From Synechococcus sp. LTW-R (GTDB lineage: Bacteria > Cyanobacteriota > Cyanobacteriia > PCC-6307 > Cyanobiaceae), in assembly GCF_014217875.1 (NCBI RefSeq), contig NZ_CP059060.1, forward strand, positions 806,001 to 870,000: DNA of 64,000 nt, given 5' to 3'. Below the pieces are notes generated by a model. That model saw nothing but the letters and a program-made list of their open reading frames with translations, was not told where the DNA came from and did no database searches. Shown here one piece after another: positions 54,218 to 63,623 of this stretch. Positions within the stretch are counted from its first letter, which is position 1. Each line of letters begins with the position of its first letter. A program made the translations under genes and the position numbers.

Positions 54218-55954
54218 ATGCTCGCACCCTCATCGGCCGGCTTCCGGCGTCTGCTGCCGCTGCTGAAGCCCCACCGCCCCGCACTGATCGCGGGTGGGGC
54301 TTGCATGCTCGTCTTTGTGGGCTGTTGGCCCCTGCTGGCCTGGCTGGCCGGTCAATTGATCCCCGCCATCGGTGCCGGGGAGTTCAACCGGGTGCTCCAG
54401 GTCATCGGCCTGGCTCTGGCGGTCTTCATGCTCCAGAAGGTGGCCCAATTCGGCCAGGACACCCTTTTGGCCGGGCCAGCCCTGCAGGTCAGCCAGGAAC
54501 TGCGGCGTCGGCTCTTTGCCCGGCTGCAGCGGCTCGATTTCGGAGTGCTTGAAAAACTCTCCGCCGGAGATCTGACCTACCGCCTCACCGAGGACGCCGA
54601 CCGGGTTGGCGAGGTCATCTACAAGACGATCCAGGACACCACTCCGTCGGTCCTCCAGCTGGTAGTGGTCTTCGGCTACATGGTCTGGCTGGACTGGAAG
54701 CTCTCGATCGGGACCCTGCTGCTGGCCCCCTTAGTGGCCGTGCTGGTCAGCCTGTTTGGCGCCAAGGTCATGGGCGCCGCCGAAAAGAGCCAAAAACAGG
54801 TCAGCGAACTCGCAGCCCTCTTGGGGGAGGCCATCTCCGGACTGCCGCTCGTGCGGGCCTTTGCCGCTGAGCCCTGGTTGCAGCAGCGCTTTGAGGTCGA
54901 GATCGACCTGCACCGCAGGGCCCGCTACCGCACCCAGAAACTCCTAGCCCTGCAGTACCCGGTCGTGGGCTTTCTGGAAGCCGCGGGCATCCTCGCGGTA
55001 CTGCTCATGGGTGCCGCCCGGATCCAAAGCGGTGACCTCGATGGCCAGGGCTTCAGCAGCTATGTCGCCGCCCTGCTGATGCTGATCGACCCGATCAGCC
55101 ACCTCACGACCAACTTCAACGAGTTCCAGCAGGGCCAGGCCTCGCTGAAGCGCCTGCGGGAAATCGAACGGGAAGCGGTCGAGCAACCCGATCGCCCCGA
55201 CGCCCAACCCCTGGGACGGGTCGCCGGTGAACTGCTGCTGGAGCAGGTCAGCTTTTGCTACGACCCCCAGCAACCGGTGCTGAAGGACCTCTCGCTCCAG
55301 GTCAAACCCGGCCAGGTCGTTGCCTTGGTGGGTCCCTCCGGAGCCGGCAAGAGCACCCTCTTCTCGCTGCTGCTGCGCTTCAACACCGCCCAGGGCGGCC
55401 AGGTGCTGCTGGACGGACGCAACCTGGCGGACCTCAAGGCCGCGGAATTGCGCACAGCCGTCGCCCTGGTGCCCCAACAAAGCGCTGTTTTCTCCGGCAC
55501 GGTCGCCGAGGCGATCGCCTTCGGCCGCCCCGCCAGCCGCGAGCAGATCCAGGCGGCGGCACGCCTGGCCAATGCCGACGGTTTCATCGAAGCTCTGCCC
55601 GGCGGCTACGACGCCCGGGTCGAGGAGCGGGGCAGCAACTTCTCCGGCGGCCAGCTCCAGCGTCTCGCCATTGCGAGGGCAGTGCTGGGCAACCCGGCCG
55701 TCCTGCTGCTGGATGAAGCCACCAGCGCCCTGGATGCCGAAGCCGAGGAAGCCGTCCAGCGGGGCCTGGATCAGGCCATGAAGGGCCGCACGGTGCTCGT
55801 CATCGCCCACCGCCTCTCCACCGTCCAGGAGGCTGACTCGATCCTGGTGCTCGAGAACGGCCAGATCGTCGACCAGGGCAACCACGATTTGCTGATCAGC
55901 CGGCCCGGCCGCTACCGGGACCTCTGCGAGCGCCAGCTGATTCGCGGTGCTTAA
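54218..55954 (+). CDS. ABC transporter, exporter type with fused membrane and ATPase domains
   Basis: The 578-aa half-transporter has six hydrophobic helices in the N-terminal 320 residues, then a nucleotide-binding domain with Walker A VGPSGAGKST, signature FSGGQLQRLAIARA (F replaces the usual L), Walker B LLLDEATSALD and His in IAHRLSTV. It resembles MsbA/HlyB-type exporters and functions as a dimer. Substrate is unknown; lipids or peptides are possible. ATG 54218 diverges from the S4 gene by 24 nt. A small unknown gene follows 9 nt later. Confidence 0.9.
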   Translation: MLAPSSAGFRRLLPLLKPHRPALIAGGACMLVFVGCWPLLAWLAGQLIPAIGAGEFNRVLQVIGLALAVFMLQKVAQFGQDTLLAGPALQVSQELRRRLFARLQRLDFGVLEKLSAGDLTYRLTEDADRVGEVIYKTIQDTTPSVLQLVVVFGYMVWLDWKLSIGTLLLAPLVAVLVSLFGAKVMGAAEKSQKQVSELAALLGEAISGLPLVRAFAAEPWLQQRFEVEIDLHRRARYRTQKLLALQYPVVGFLEAAGILAVLLMGAARIQSGDLDGQGFSSYVAALLMLIDPISHLTTNFNEFQQGQASLKRLREIEREAVEQPDRPDAQPLGRVAGELLLEQVSFCYDPQQPVLKDLSLQVKPGQVVALVGPSGAGKSTLFSLLLRFNTAQGGQVLLDGRNLADLKAAELRTAVALVPQQSAVFSGTVAEAIAFGRPASREQIQAAARLANADGFIEALPGGYDARVEERGSNFSGGQLQRLAIARAVLGNPAVLLLDEATSALDAEAEEAVQRGLDQAMKGRTVLVIAHRLSTVQEADSILVLENGQIVDQGNHDLLISRPGRYRDLCERQLIRGA

Positions 55955-55963
55955 CCTGGGTTC

Positions 55964-56350
55964 ATGACGGACCCGGGCCCCACCGCGAAGCCACTCGGTG
56001 AGATGCCCGTCTGGGAGTACCGGGTCATCCACATCAATGTGGATAACAACAACCCGCCGGCCCCACCGGACCCGAAGGTGGCCAGCGAGCGGATGGGCGG
56101 CAAGCTCAGCCCGGAATTCATCAGCCGGGAATTTCCGCAGCAGTACGGCCCCGAGCAACAGGCCAAGGCGAAGGCCGCCCCGAAGCATCCCGCCGAGCAG
56201 CTGCAGCACTTCCTGAACCTGCTGGGCAAGGAGGGCTGGGAGCTCACGACCACCACCCAGGTGGGTCAGTTGCTGATGTTCTTTTTCAAGCGACCGCTGC
56301 GGCCCCTGCCCAAGCAAATCCCACCGGCAGAGACCAAGAAAGACCCGTAA
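55964..56350 (+). CDS. Conserved hypothetical protein, DUF4177-like C-terminus
   Basis: The 128-aa protein has VWEYRVIHINVDNNN near the N-terminus, a Pro/Lys-rich middle and LNLLGKEGWELTTTTQVGQL near the end, followed by LMFFFKRP. The pattern strand ... LNxLGxEGWEL ... FFKR is like DUF4177. Function is unknown. Nine nt separate it from the ABC exporter gene. Confidence 0.7.
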   Translation: MTDPGPTAKPLGEMPVWEYRVIHINVDNNNPPAPPDPKVASERMGGKLSPEFISREFPQQYGPEQQAKAKAAPKHPAEQLQHFLNLLGKEGWELTTTTQVGQLLMFFFKRPLRPLPKQIPPAETKKDP

Positions 56351-56376
56351 GGTGACCCGGTCTACCGCCTTGTGTC

Positions 56377-56604
56377 GTGACCGACTCCGCCGCCCAGATC
56401 CCCCCCGTTCTGACCTTTGAGGGGAAGCGCTACGACCTCAACGCCCTGCCTGAGGAAGTCAAAGAGTTGGTGCGCGGCATGCAGGTTGCCGATGCCCAGC
56501 TGCGCATGCACGAAGACACCTTGAAGGTTCTCGCCGTCGGCCGTCAGTCCATGGCGATGCAGCTCAACGACAAGCTGCAGGGCGTCACCCCGATGGCCGA
56601 CTGA
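56377..56604 (+). CDS. DUF6447 family protein
   Basis: The 75-aa protein from GTG 56377 reads PPVLTFEGKRYDLNALPEEV, then VKELVRGMQVADAQLRM and KVLAVGRQSMAMQLNDKLQG. I recognise DUF6447, a small family. Its TGA meets the cysK TGA back to back in a TGATCA palindrome. No function known. Confidence 0.75.
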   Translation: MTDSAAQIPPVLTFEGKRYDLNALPEEVKELVRGMQVADAQLRMHEDTLKVLAVGRQSMAMQLNDKLQGVTPMAD

Positions 56605-57585
56605 TCAACCGACCGGCAGGCCGCTCTCGTTGAAGATCCCCGCGAAGAGGACCGAGCTGAGATAACGCTCGCCAGAGTCGGGGAGGACCACAACGATCGT
56701 CTTGCCGGCATTGGCTGGATCCTTGGCCAGGCGCAGGGCTGCCACGGTGGCGGCCCCGCAGCTGATGCCGGCCAGGATCCCCTCCTCTTTGGCGAGGCGG
56801 CGGGCCATCTCGACGGCCTCGTCATCCCCAACCTGCTCGACGGAATCGACCATGGCCAGGTCGAGGTTGCCGGGCACGAAGCCCGCGCCGATCCCCTGGA
56901 TCTTGTGGGGACCGGGCTGCAGTGCTTGACCACCTTTGGTCTGGCTGATCACCGGGCTGTTGATCGGCTCGACGGCGACCGTGTGCAGCGGCTTATTCAG
57001 GGTGTTCTTGATGTAGCGGCTCACGCCGGTCAAGGTGCCGCCGGTGCCGACGCCAGAAACAAAGACGTCGACGTTGCCGTCGGTATCGCTCCAGATCTCA
57101 GGGCCCGTGGTGTCGTGGTGCACCTGGGGGTTCGCGGGGTTCACGAACTGCTGCAGCAGCACGTAGCGATCGGGGTCGCTCGCCGCGATTTCCTTGGCCC
57201 GGTTCACGGCCCCGGTCATCCCCAGACGACCTTCGGTGAGCTCGAGATGGGCACCAAAGGCCGTCAGCAGCTTGCGCCGCTCCAGGCTCATCGTTTCCGG
57301 CATGGTCAAGGTGAGCTTGATCCCCTTGCTCGCAGCCACGAAGGCCAAGGCAATGCCGGTGTTGCCACTGGTGGGCTCGATCAGCTCCTTACCGGGACCC
57401 AGCAGACCGTCGCGCTCCGCTGCCGCCACCATCGCCGCACCGATTCGGCACTTCACCGAATAGGCCGGGTTGCGCCCCTCGATCTTGGCCAGCACCCGCG
57501 CACCACAGCCCTCGGTGATGCGGTTGAGCTGGACCAGTGGGGTGCGGCCGATCGTGAGGCTGTTATCGCTGAAGATCGCGGCCAT
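56605..57585 (-). CDS. cysK: Cysteine synthase A (O-acetylserine sulfhydrylase)
   Basis: The PLP enzyme makes cysteine from O-acetylserine and sulfide. The 326-aa protein has the PLP Lys in [14 protein letters not shown], the Asn/Gly loop [12 protein letters not shown] and the phosphate-binding [14 protein letters not shown] 57585 (MAAIFSD) was chosen. Downstream of the Hsp33 and SQR themes it supports thiol and sulfide metabolism, which is loose context. Confidence 0.96.
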   Translation of the reverse strand: MAAIFSDNSLTIGRTPLVQLNRITEGCGARVLAKIEGRNPAYSVKCRIGAAMVAAAERDGLLGPGKELIEPTSGNTGIALAFVAASKGIKLTLTMPETMSLERRKLLTAFGAHLELTEGRLGMTGAVNRAKEIAASDPDRYVLLQQFVNPANPQVHHDTTGPEIWSDTDGNVDVFVSGVGTGGTLTGVSRYIKNTLNKPLHTVAVEPINSPVISQTKGGQALQPGPHKIQGIGAGFVPGNLDLAMVDSVEQVGDDEAVEMARRLAKEEGILAGISCGAATVAALRLAKDPANAGKTIVVVLPDSGERYLSSVLFAGIFNESGLPVG

Positions 57586-57685
57586 GGGGCTTTGGGCTGC
57601 ACACACATCTGTTGCCGCACCCTAAGAACTGAGCAGGCAAATAGGGAAACCGTTTCTAAGGTTCGGTTGATTTTGTGATCGGGCC

Positions 57686-58177
57686 GTGCCCCCCAAAACC
57701 CTGCATCGCATCGCGGCCGTTCTGCTCTTTATGGCGGGGGTCACCTCGATCGCGCTGCCCTTCATTTCCGCGACCGCACTGACCCTGAGCATTGGCGTGA
57801 TCGCCGCGGTGGCCGGCGTCACCCAACTGCTCCGCCTCGGGCAGGCTGAGGACAGCAAAGGCAAGGTCTTCCGCCGCCTCTCTGGCCTGTTCTATGTGGT
57901 GGCGGGGATCTGGGTGGTGGCGTATCCCGTCGAGAGCGAAATCAGCCTGACCCTCTTCGTCGGTCTGCTTCTGATCTTCGAGGGAGTCATGGAGCTGGCT
58001 GCCGCCGCCGCCAGCCAGGCAGAAGCGCGGGGCCTGGTGCTGGCTGATGGTCTGGTGACCGCACTCCTGGGTGGCCTGCTGGTGGCCGAGTGGCCCAGCG
58101 ACAGCCTCTGGGCCGTCGGCACCCTCTTTGGGATCTCCCTGTTCTTCACTGGGTTCAGGCTGCTGACGGCTGAGTGA
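57686..58177 (+). CDS. HdeD/DUF308 family membrane protein
   Basis: The 163-aa protein has six hydrophobic helices in three hairpins (IAAVLLFMAGVTSIALP, LSIGVIAAVAGVTQLL, LFVGLLLIFEGVMELA), the usual HdeD layout, including the charged turn residues. HdeD in enteric bacteria relates to acid resistance; in cyanobacteria the role is unclear. GTG 57686 is the start. It overlaps the next gene by GTGA. Confidence 0.85.
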   Translation: MPPKTLHRIAAVLLFMAGVTSIALPFISATALTLSIGVIAAVAGVTQLLRLGQAEDSKGKVFRRLSGLFYVVAGIWVVAYPVESEISLTLFVGLLLIFEGVMELAAAAASQAEARGLVLADGLVTALLGGLLVAEWPSDSLWAVGTLFGISLFFTGFRLLTAE

Positions 58178-59400
58178 GCCCACCACCCCGTTTCATCGTT
58201 GTCGGAGCGGGGCCCGCTGGCTTGAGCCTGGCCCTGCAGCTGGCCGAAGGGGGAGCCGAGGTCGCGCTGATCGAAGCCAGCGAGCGCTTCAAGCGGCAAT
58301 TTCGCGGCGAAGCCCTGATGCCCAGCGGCCAACAGGCCCTGGCCCAGATGGGACTCCTGCCGCTACTGAAGGAGCTGCCGCAGCGCCCCTTGGAGGGATG
58401 GAGCGTCTGGCTGGAGCGGCGGCGTTTGTTTCGTGTCGCCGAACCCCTGGGCTCCCTGCAGCCCTGCACCCTGGTGCCCCAAGAGGCCCTCCTTGAGGCA
58501 CTGCTCGAGCGGGCGCGACGCTGCCCGCGCCTGCAGTGGCGACCCGGTCAAGCCGTTCGGCAGCTGCTGAAGCGGGGATCACGCATCAGCGGCGTCGAAC
58601 TCAGCAACGGCGAACAACTAGAGGCAGACCTGGTCATCGGCTGCGATGGACGCGGATCCCTACTGCGTCAACAGGCCGGAATCCAGCTCAAGTGCTTGGG
58701 AAAGCCGCTGGAGCTGCTCTGGTTTGAACTGCCCGGACCGATCCCCAAGGACTGCATCTGGGGGTTTCAAACCCTAGTGGCGGGCGGGCGGATCGGCAGT
58801 GCCTGCCTGAATGCCTCAGGGCATCTGCAACTGGCCTGGCTACTCAAGCCAGGGGAAGAGCGGGACAACCTCGCGTCTGAGGAGTGGGCGCAGCGGCTAG
58901 CCAACCTGGCGCCCGCCCCCCTGGCGCCGTTGCTCATCGAGCGTGGCGCAAGCCTGCGTGCCCCCGTGCGCTTCAAAGTGCAGGTCGGCATGGCCGAGCG
59001 CTGGCAGCAACCTGGCCTGCTTCTGCTTGGCGACGCCGCCCACCCGATGAGTCCGATTCGCGCCCAGGGGATCAACCTGGCCCTGCGGGACAGCGTGGTT
59101 GCAGCCGAGGCACTCCTTGCCGGCGATGATCTCGACGCGGCTTCAGCAGCGATCGAGCAACAACGCCGAACCGAGGTGAAGCGTTTGCAGCAGCTGCAAG
59201 AGGCTGAGGCCCGCCAAGGCCATCTCATCGGGTACAGCAGCCCGCTGCGCCATGGGCTGACACTGGCCCGCGGATTGATGGGGCCAGTTGCCCAACGGGT
59301 CTGGATGGCCCGGCAGCGGCCGCTCAGGGATGGCCTGCCTGAACAGCTACCCAAACCAAAACTCGCAGTGCCGCGGACTGGCAAAACCAACCGGAACTAG
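58174..59400 (+). CDS. FAD-dependent monooxygenase/oxidoreductase
   Basis: The 408-aa protein has the Rossmann FAD motif FIVVGAGPAGLSLALQLAEG, DG motif VIGCDGRGSLLRQ and GDAAHPMSPIRAQGINLALR (parts GDAAHP and AQGINLALR), typical of aromatic or quinone hydroxylases. The substrate is not clear. GTG 58174 overlaps the HdeD stop, so the two are coupled. A second member of the UbiH class is at 45074. Confidence 0.85.
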   Translation: MSPPPRFIVVGAGPAGLSLALQLAEGGAEVALIEASERFKRQFRGEALMPSGQQALAQMGLLPLLKELPQRPLEGWSVWLERRRLFRVAEPLGSLQPCTLVPQEALLEALLERARRCPRLQWRPGQAVRQLLKRGSRISGVELSNGEQLEADLVIGCDGRGSLLRQQAGIQLKCLGKPLELLWFELPGPIPKDCIWGFQTLVAGGRIGSACLNASGHLQLAWLLKPGEERDNLASEEWAQRLANLAPAPLAPLLIERGASLRAPVRFKVQVGMAERWQQPGLLLLGDAAHPMSPIRAQGINLALRDSVVAAEALLAGDDLDAASAAIEQQRRTEVKRLQQLQEAEARQGHLIGYSSPLRHGLTLARGLMGPVAQRVWMARQRPLRDGLPEQLPKPKLAVPRTGKTNRN

Positions 59401-59481
59401 CATTGATGCAGTGGTGCCACACCGGTCGGACAGAAGCCGAACGACACGATCACGTCGACGCCTAAGGAACACTGCAAGTCC

Positions 59482-59688
59482 ATGGAAAAGCGCCTGCTCA
59501 ACCTCCGGGAGTCCCGCGATGTCCTGCAACAACAGCGCCGGAAGATTCGCAAGGAGAGTCTTGCCAACAAACAAGCAAAACCCGCTCAGTTGAGCTCACT
59601 CTTCCAACCACCCAGTTCTTCTAAGGAACCCTCGACCATCGTTCACGTCTTGAACCGACTGGTGTCCAAGGTCAAAGAACGCCTCTAG
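59482..59688 (+). CDS. Small basic protein of unknown function
   Basis: The 68-aa protein starts at ATG 59482, with a weak Shine-Dalgarno (aagg) some 20 nt before. It is rich in Lys, Arg, Gln and Ser (LQQQRRKIRKESLANKQ), then PSSSKEPSTIVHVLNRLVSK. It looks soluble, helical and possibly nucleic-acid-binding, but no family is recognised. Codon use is slightly more AT-rich than neighbours. Confidence 0.6.
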   Translation: MEKRLLNLRESRDVLQQQRRKIRKESLANKQAKPAQLSSLFQPPSSSKEPSTIVHVLNRLVSKVKERL

Positions 59689-59718
59689 AGAGAGACACCC
59701 ACATTGGGTTGAGACAAA

Positions 59719-59748
59719 GAAAAAAGGCCAAGCACCGGCCCGGCCTTT
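59719..59748 (-). terminator. Terminator for glnN (minus strand)
   Basis: On the minus strand AAAGGCC and GGCCTTT (59748-59742 and 59729-59723) form a 7-bp stem, followed by a T run (the plus-strand a run at 59720). It lies about 150 nt downstream of the glnN stop. The plus strand has no T run, so it serves glnN. Confidence 0.7.
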
Positions 59749-59855
59749 CCTCCCCAGAACCGAAGTCCCGCGCGGAACGTAGAGAGAGCGCGTTCAGTTC
59801 GCTACAGAGAGAACCTAGAGATCACGGTCCACTCAGGTCGAGTTTGGGCGATCAA

Positions 59856-59884
59856 GCAGGAGCGCAGAGCGACTGCACTCCTGC
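59856..59884. repeat. Inverted repeat in the glnN 3' region
   Basis: A 7-bp stem (gcaggag 59856-59862 with ctcctgc 59878-59884) with a 15-nt loop starts 12 nt after the glnN stop. It lies in the 59749-59896 spacer. No T tract is attached, so it may stabilise the glnN transcript 3' end. Confidence 0.45.
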
Positions 59885-59896
59885 AGCTGTCGTGCC

Positions 59897-62065
59897 TCAA
59901 CGGACGAACAGCATCTCCTGGTAGGTGGGCAGGGGCCAGGCGGTGTCATCCACCAGTCCCTCGAGGGCATCGGCGGCTTCCCGCAGCTCGCCCATGCGCA
60001 CCATCAGCTGATCGGCGCAATGGCGCATGTGGGCCTCGGCGCCGTGGGGCGCGTTGCCCAGGGCGGTCTCCAGAGCGGCGGCGCGGTCCAGCAGCTGCTG
60101 GTTCAGAGCAGAGATCTGCTGCGCGATCGTCTTCGAGGGATTCAGACCGATGGCCTCCTGCTCCTGCAGGGAACCAGCCAGCTCGCCCAGGTAGGCGCTG
60201 ACGGCGGGGTAGAGCTGGGTGCGGGCGATCCGCACGGCCAGGCGGGCCTCCACCTCGATCGCCAGGCAGTACTGCTCGGAGTAGACCTCGAAACGGCTCT
60301 CCAGCTCAACGGGGCTGAGGACGTTGTGGCGGGAGAAAAGGTCGCGGATGGCGGGACGCTGCAGCACCGGCAGAGCATCCGCGGTGGTGCGCAGGTTCTC
60401 CAGACCGCGCTCCTTGACGGCCATTTCATGCCACTCGCTGGAGTAGCCGTCGCCGCCAAAGATCACGTTGCCGTTCTCCTTGGTGATCTGCTGCAGCACG
60501 GCCATGCTCGCCTGCTCGACGCTCTCGCCCTTGGCGGTGCGCGCCTCCAGCTGATCGGCGATCCAGGCCAGGGAATCGGCAAGAACCGTGTTCAGCACCA
60601 CCAGGGGGCCAGCCACGGATTGGCCGGAGCCGACGGCGCGGAACTCGAACCGGTTGCCGGTGAAGGCGAAGGGGGAGGTGCGGTTGCGGTCGCCGGCGTC
60701 CTTGGGGAACTCCGGCAGGCTGTCAATGCCCAGACGCATCATTCCGCCGGTGGCCGAGCTCTTGAGCTGACCGGCCTTGATCTGGTTGAAGACGTCCTCG
60801 AGCTGGCTACCGAGGTAGACCGAGATGATCGCCGGAGGCGCCTCGTTGGCACCGAGGCGGTGGTCATTGCTGGCGGTCGCAATCGCGGCGCGCATCAGCG
60901 GGCCGTACTGGTGAACGCCGCGGATGACAGCGCCGCAGAACAGCAGGAACTGCATGTTCTCGTGGGGGGTACTGCCGGGGTCCAGCAGGTTGCCCTGGGT
61001 GCTGTTGCCGATCGACCAGTTGACGTGCTTGCCGCTGCCGTTGACGCCGGCGAAGGGCTTCTCGTGCAGCAGGCAGGTGAAGCCGTGCTTTTTAGCCGTG
61101 CTCTTGAGCACGGTCATGATCAGCTGCTGGTGATCGGTCGCAACGTTGGCGGCCTCGTGCACCGGAGCGATCTCGAACTGGCCCGGGGCCACCTCGTTGT
61201 GGCGAGTCTTCGCGGGAACACCCAGGCGGTAAAGCTGATCTTCGACGTCCTGCATGAACACCTGAACCCGCTCGGGGATGGCGCCGAAGTAGTGGTCGTC
61301 GAACTGCTGCCCCTTGGCCGGAGGCGCGCCAAACAGACTGCGACCGGAGAGCTGCAGGTCAGGGCGGAGCGCCATCAGGGCGTTGTCCACCAGGAAGTAC
61401 TCCTGCTCCGCCCCGCAGCTGGAGTTGATCGGGGCGATCTCGGTCTCACCGAGCAGTTGCAGCACCCGGCGGGCCTGGCGGTTCACGGCTGCGTTCGAGC
61501 GCAGCAGTGGGGTCTTCTTGTCGAGGGCTTCCCCGGTCCAGGAGACGAAGACTGTGGGGATGCAGAGGGTCACCCCGTTGGGGGTGCGCATTAGCCAAGC
61601 CGGGCTGGTGGCGTCCCAGGCGGTGTAGCCGCGGGCCTCGAAGGTGGAGCGCAGGCCACCGTTCGGGAAGGAGGAGCCGTCGGGCTCACCCTGCACCAGC
61701 AACTTGCCGGTGAAAGCGCTGATGGCACGGCCATCACTCTTCGGGGTGATGAAACCGTCGTGCTTCTCCGCGGTCAGGTTGGTGAGCGGATAGAAGACGT
61801 GGGAGTAGTAGAGGGCGCCGCGGCTGGTCGCCCAGTCCTTCATCGCGTTCGCCACGGAGTCGGCGATGGAGGGGTCGATCGCACCACCTTCACGGATGGT
61901 TTTCTGGAGCGACTTGAACACCTGGCGAGGCAGGGCCTCCTTCATCCGAGCCAGGGTGAAGACGTCATCAGCCCAGATCTCATGCAGGGCTGAAGGCTTG
62001 GTCACCGCAGCGGGCTTGCGCCGCTGAATGGTCTGCAGGGCAGCAAAACGCTCAGCGCTTGGCAT
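59897..62065 (-). CDS. glnN: Glutamine synthetase type III
   Basis: GSIII condenses ammonia and glutamate as an alternative to GlnA. The 722-aa protein has [31 protein letters not shown] (parts [12 protein letters not shown]), [14 protein letters not shown] and [20 protein letters not shown] (parts [11 protein letters not shown]), all hallmarks of GlnN. Length fits the type III family. I chose ATG 62065; GTG 62071 adds two residues. An inverted repeat lies just upstream. Regulation by nitrogen status (NtcA) is expected but not proven here. Confidence 0.95.
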   Translation of the reverse strand: MPSAERFAALQTIQRRKPAAVTKPSALHEIWADDVFTLARMKEALPRQVFKSLQKTIREGGAIDPSIADSVANAMKDWATSRGALYYSHVFYPLTNLTAEKHDGFITPKSDGRAISAFTGKLLVQGEPDGSSFPNGGLRSTFEARGYTAWDATSPAWLMRTPNGVTLCIPTVFVSWTGEALDKKTPLLRSNAAVNRQARRVLQLLGETEIAPINSSCGAEQEYFLVDNALMALRPDLQLSGRSLFGAPPAKGQQFDDHYFGAIPERVQVFMQDVEDQLYRLGVPAKTRHNEVAPGQFEIAPVHEAANVATDHQQLIMTVLKSTAKKHGFTCLLHEKPFAGVNGSGKHVNWSIGNSTQGNLLDPGSTPHENMQFLLFCGAVIRGVHQYGPLMRAAIATASNDHRLGANEAPPAIISVYLGSQLEDVFNQIKAGQLKSSATGGMMRLGIDSLPEFPKDAGDRNRTSPFAFTGNRFEFRAVGSGQSVAGPLVVLNTVLADSLAWIADQLEARTAKGESVEQASMAVLQQITKENGNVIFGGDGYSSEWHEMAVKERGLENLRTTADALPVLQRPAIRDLFSRHNVLSPVELESRFEVYSEQYCLAIEVEARLAVRIARTQLYPAVSAYLGELAGSLQEQEAIGLNPSKTIAQQISALNQQLLDRAAALETALGNAPHGAEAHMRHCADQLMVRMGELREAADALEGLVDDTAWPLPTYQEMLFVR

Positions 62066-62074
62066 GGCCACTTT

Positions 62075-62091
62075 GGTATCAGAGTGACACC
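62075..62091 (-). promoter_or_regulatory. Inverted repeat upstream of glnN, possible NtcA-like site
   Basis: The plus strand ggtatca-gag-tgacacc is a 7-bp palindrome with one mismatch (6 of 7), 9-26 nt before the glnN start. Read on the minus strand it contains TGT-N8-TAC, near the NtcA consensus GTA-N8-TAC but not equal. So close to the start, it could be an operator or a 5' hairpin. Confidence 0.4.
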
Positions 62092-62113
62092 ATCATCGGG
62101 GACGGCCTGCCAG

Positions 62114-62356
62114 CTAGCGCAGGGTGCGCCAGTCGCCACTGGGGGTGCGGCGCTCAAGGCCCACGAACTGGGTCATCAATTGCTCCTGCAGCTCCGCAGG
62201 GAAGGCCGGATCAATCAGACCCTGATGGACCAGCCAAGCCAGTGCGGTGCTCTGGGCCAGCTCAACGCTCTCAAACAGGTCATCAAGCACCGGATGGGGC
62301 TCGCCGCCTCGATCCGTCAGCCGGAATTCCACGGGGAGGGGACGCAAGAGGGACAT
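62114..62356 (-). CDS. Small hypothetical protein
   Basis: The 80-aa protein starts at ATG 62356 (MSLLRPLPVEFRLTDRGGEP). It has HPVLDDLFESVELAQSTALAW, FPAELQEQLMTQFVGLERR and a C-terminal WRTLR. Soluble, helical and acidic, no family recognised. It lies 65 nt from the pirin gene and 48 nt from glnN. Confidence 0.65.
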   Translation of the reverse strand: MSLLRPLPVEFRLTDRGGEPHPVLDDLFESVELAQSTALAWLVHQGLIDPAFPAELQEQLMTQFVGLERRTPSGDWRTLR

Positions 62357-62421
62357 CGCCCCAACACTGGCGGCAACAGCTGATCCGTGCAGCAACGCAG
62401 AACACAGCCGCGCGTGTCCGG

Positions 62422-63114
62422 CTAACTCAGTTCAAAGAGCAGCAGATCCACCCCCGCCGCTCCAGCCTCAAGGGACGGCGGGGCCTCACCGGCCGCCAGG
62501 CCCAGGCCATCGCCGCGGCACAGGGGCTGGGGGGCCGCCAAGCCGCCGTTGATGATCTGAATCCAACTGGCGCAGCTGCCGCTAGCGGGCCAAGGCAGTT
62601 GGGTTCCGGCGTCCACCTGGGCCCGCCAGAGCCGAACGGGCCGATGGATCGCCATCGCCTCACCAGCGGCTTCCGGATCGATCAAGGCGGTCCAGCCCTG
62701 CTGCAGGGCGAAGGGTTTCTGTTCGTAGGCCGGGGCGATGCCGGCCGTGGCCGGTTCGATCCAGATCTGCAGCAGGCGGCAGGGGGCCTGCCCACCGTTG
62801 ACCTCGCTATGGACCACGCCGGTGCCGGCGCTCATGCGCTGCACCTCGCCGGCGCGCAGCACCTCGGCATGGCCCATGGAATCGCGGTGGTGCAACTCCC
62901 CCTCGACCATCACCGTGATGATCTCCATGTCCCGGTGCGGGTGCATACCAAATCCTTGGCCCGCGGCGATCACGTCATCGTTGATGACGCGCAGGGGACC
63001 AAAGCCCATCCAGGCCGGGTCGTAGTGGCTGGAAAAGGAGAAGCTGTGCCAGCTGTCGAGCCAATCGAGCTGGCTGTGAAAACGCTCAGCTGCGGAGCGC
63101 AACAGCGGGGGCAT
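62422..63114 (-). CDS. Pirin family protein (YhhW-like cupin)
   Basis: The 230-aa protein has HSFSFSSHYDPAWMGFGPLR, GFGMHPHRDMEIITVMVEGE (metal His-His-Glu cluster), RMSAGTGVVHSEVN and LLQIWIEP, typical of bicupin pirins with quercetinase activity. ATG 63114 overlaps the FMN reductase stop by one base (TGATG), so the genes are coupled. The in vivo substrate is unknown. Confidence 0.92.
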   Translation of the reverse strand: MPPLLRSAAERFHSQLDWLDSWHSFSFSSHYDPAWMGFGPLRVINDDVIAAGQGFGMHPHRDMEIITVMVEGELHHRDSMGHAEVLRAGEVQRMSAGTGVVHSEVNGGQAPCRLLQIWIEPATAGIAPAYEQKPFALQQGWTALIDPEAAGEAMAIHRPVRLWRAQVDAGTQLPWPASGSCASWIQIINGGLAAPQPLCRGDGLGLAAGEAPPSLEAGAAGVDLLLFELS

Positions 63115-63623
63115 CACTCAGGGGCTTGAAGCGTCTGCAGTCTGGCGAGCAGGTCCGCAATGCTGTCGTCTTGAGCTGGCTGGTTCTTGTTGCTGACCAG
63201 CTGACGACCAACGACGTGGGCTCCTAAGTGCGCCAGCTGGAGGCGCAGGGCGGTCATGACCGTGGTGCCACCGCCGCCGGAGTGGGTGGCGATCACCACC
63301 GGCCGGCCATTGAAGAGGGCACGGAAGTCGCTGCCCTGGACCGAGAGCCAAGCAATGGCGCTGGTGAGCACCGGCGGTATCGAACCGTTGTATTCCGGGG
63401 CGCAGATCACCCAGCGCGGGGTCTCCATCAGCGTATGCTGCAGCGCCGCAAGGGCAGCCGGAGTGCCCTGCTCCTGGGCCCGCGGGGTGAACAGCGGCAG
63501 AGCAACGGCGGTGAGATCCAGCACCTCAGCGCTGCGGCCTTGGCTGCGGGCGGTCGCCGCAAAGCGCTCCGCCAGCTTGAGGTTTTCCCCGTTGCTGGCG
63601 GCCAGGACGAGAACGTCAGCCAC
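63114..63623 (-). CDS. NADPH-dependent FMN reductase-like flavoprotein
   Basis: The 169-aa protein has VLVLAASNGENLKLAERFAA, APEYNGSIPPVLTSAIAWLS (FMN-loop, parts PEYNGSIPPVL) and ATHSGGGGT. This is the NADPH-dependent FMN reductase/ArsH-like flavodoxin fold, with the PEYN motif. The role could be quinone or chromate reduction. GTG 63623 overlaps the upstream stop by one base (TAGTG). Confidence 0.88.
   Translation of the reverse strand: MADVLVLAASNGENLKLAERFAATARSQGRSAEVLDLTAVALPLFTPRAQEQGTPAALAALQHTLMETPRWVICAPEYNGSIPPVLTSAIAWLSVQGSDFRALFNGRPVVIATHSGGGGTTVMTALRLQLAHLGAHVVGRQLVSNKNQPAQDDSIADLLARLQTLQAPE

Noticed and set aside
60020-61594. Open frame of 524 codons on the plus strand opposite glnN
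   Set aside because: Antisense to a gene whose full motif set is conserved; no homology-like content visible.
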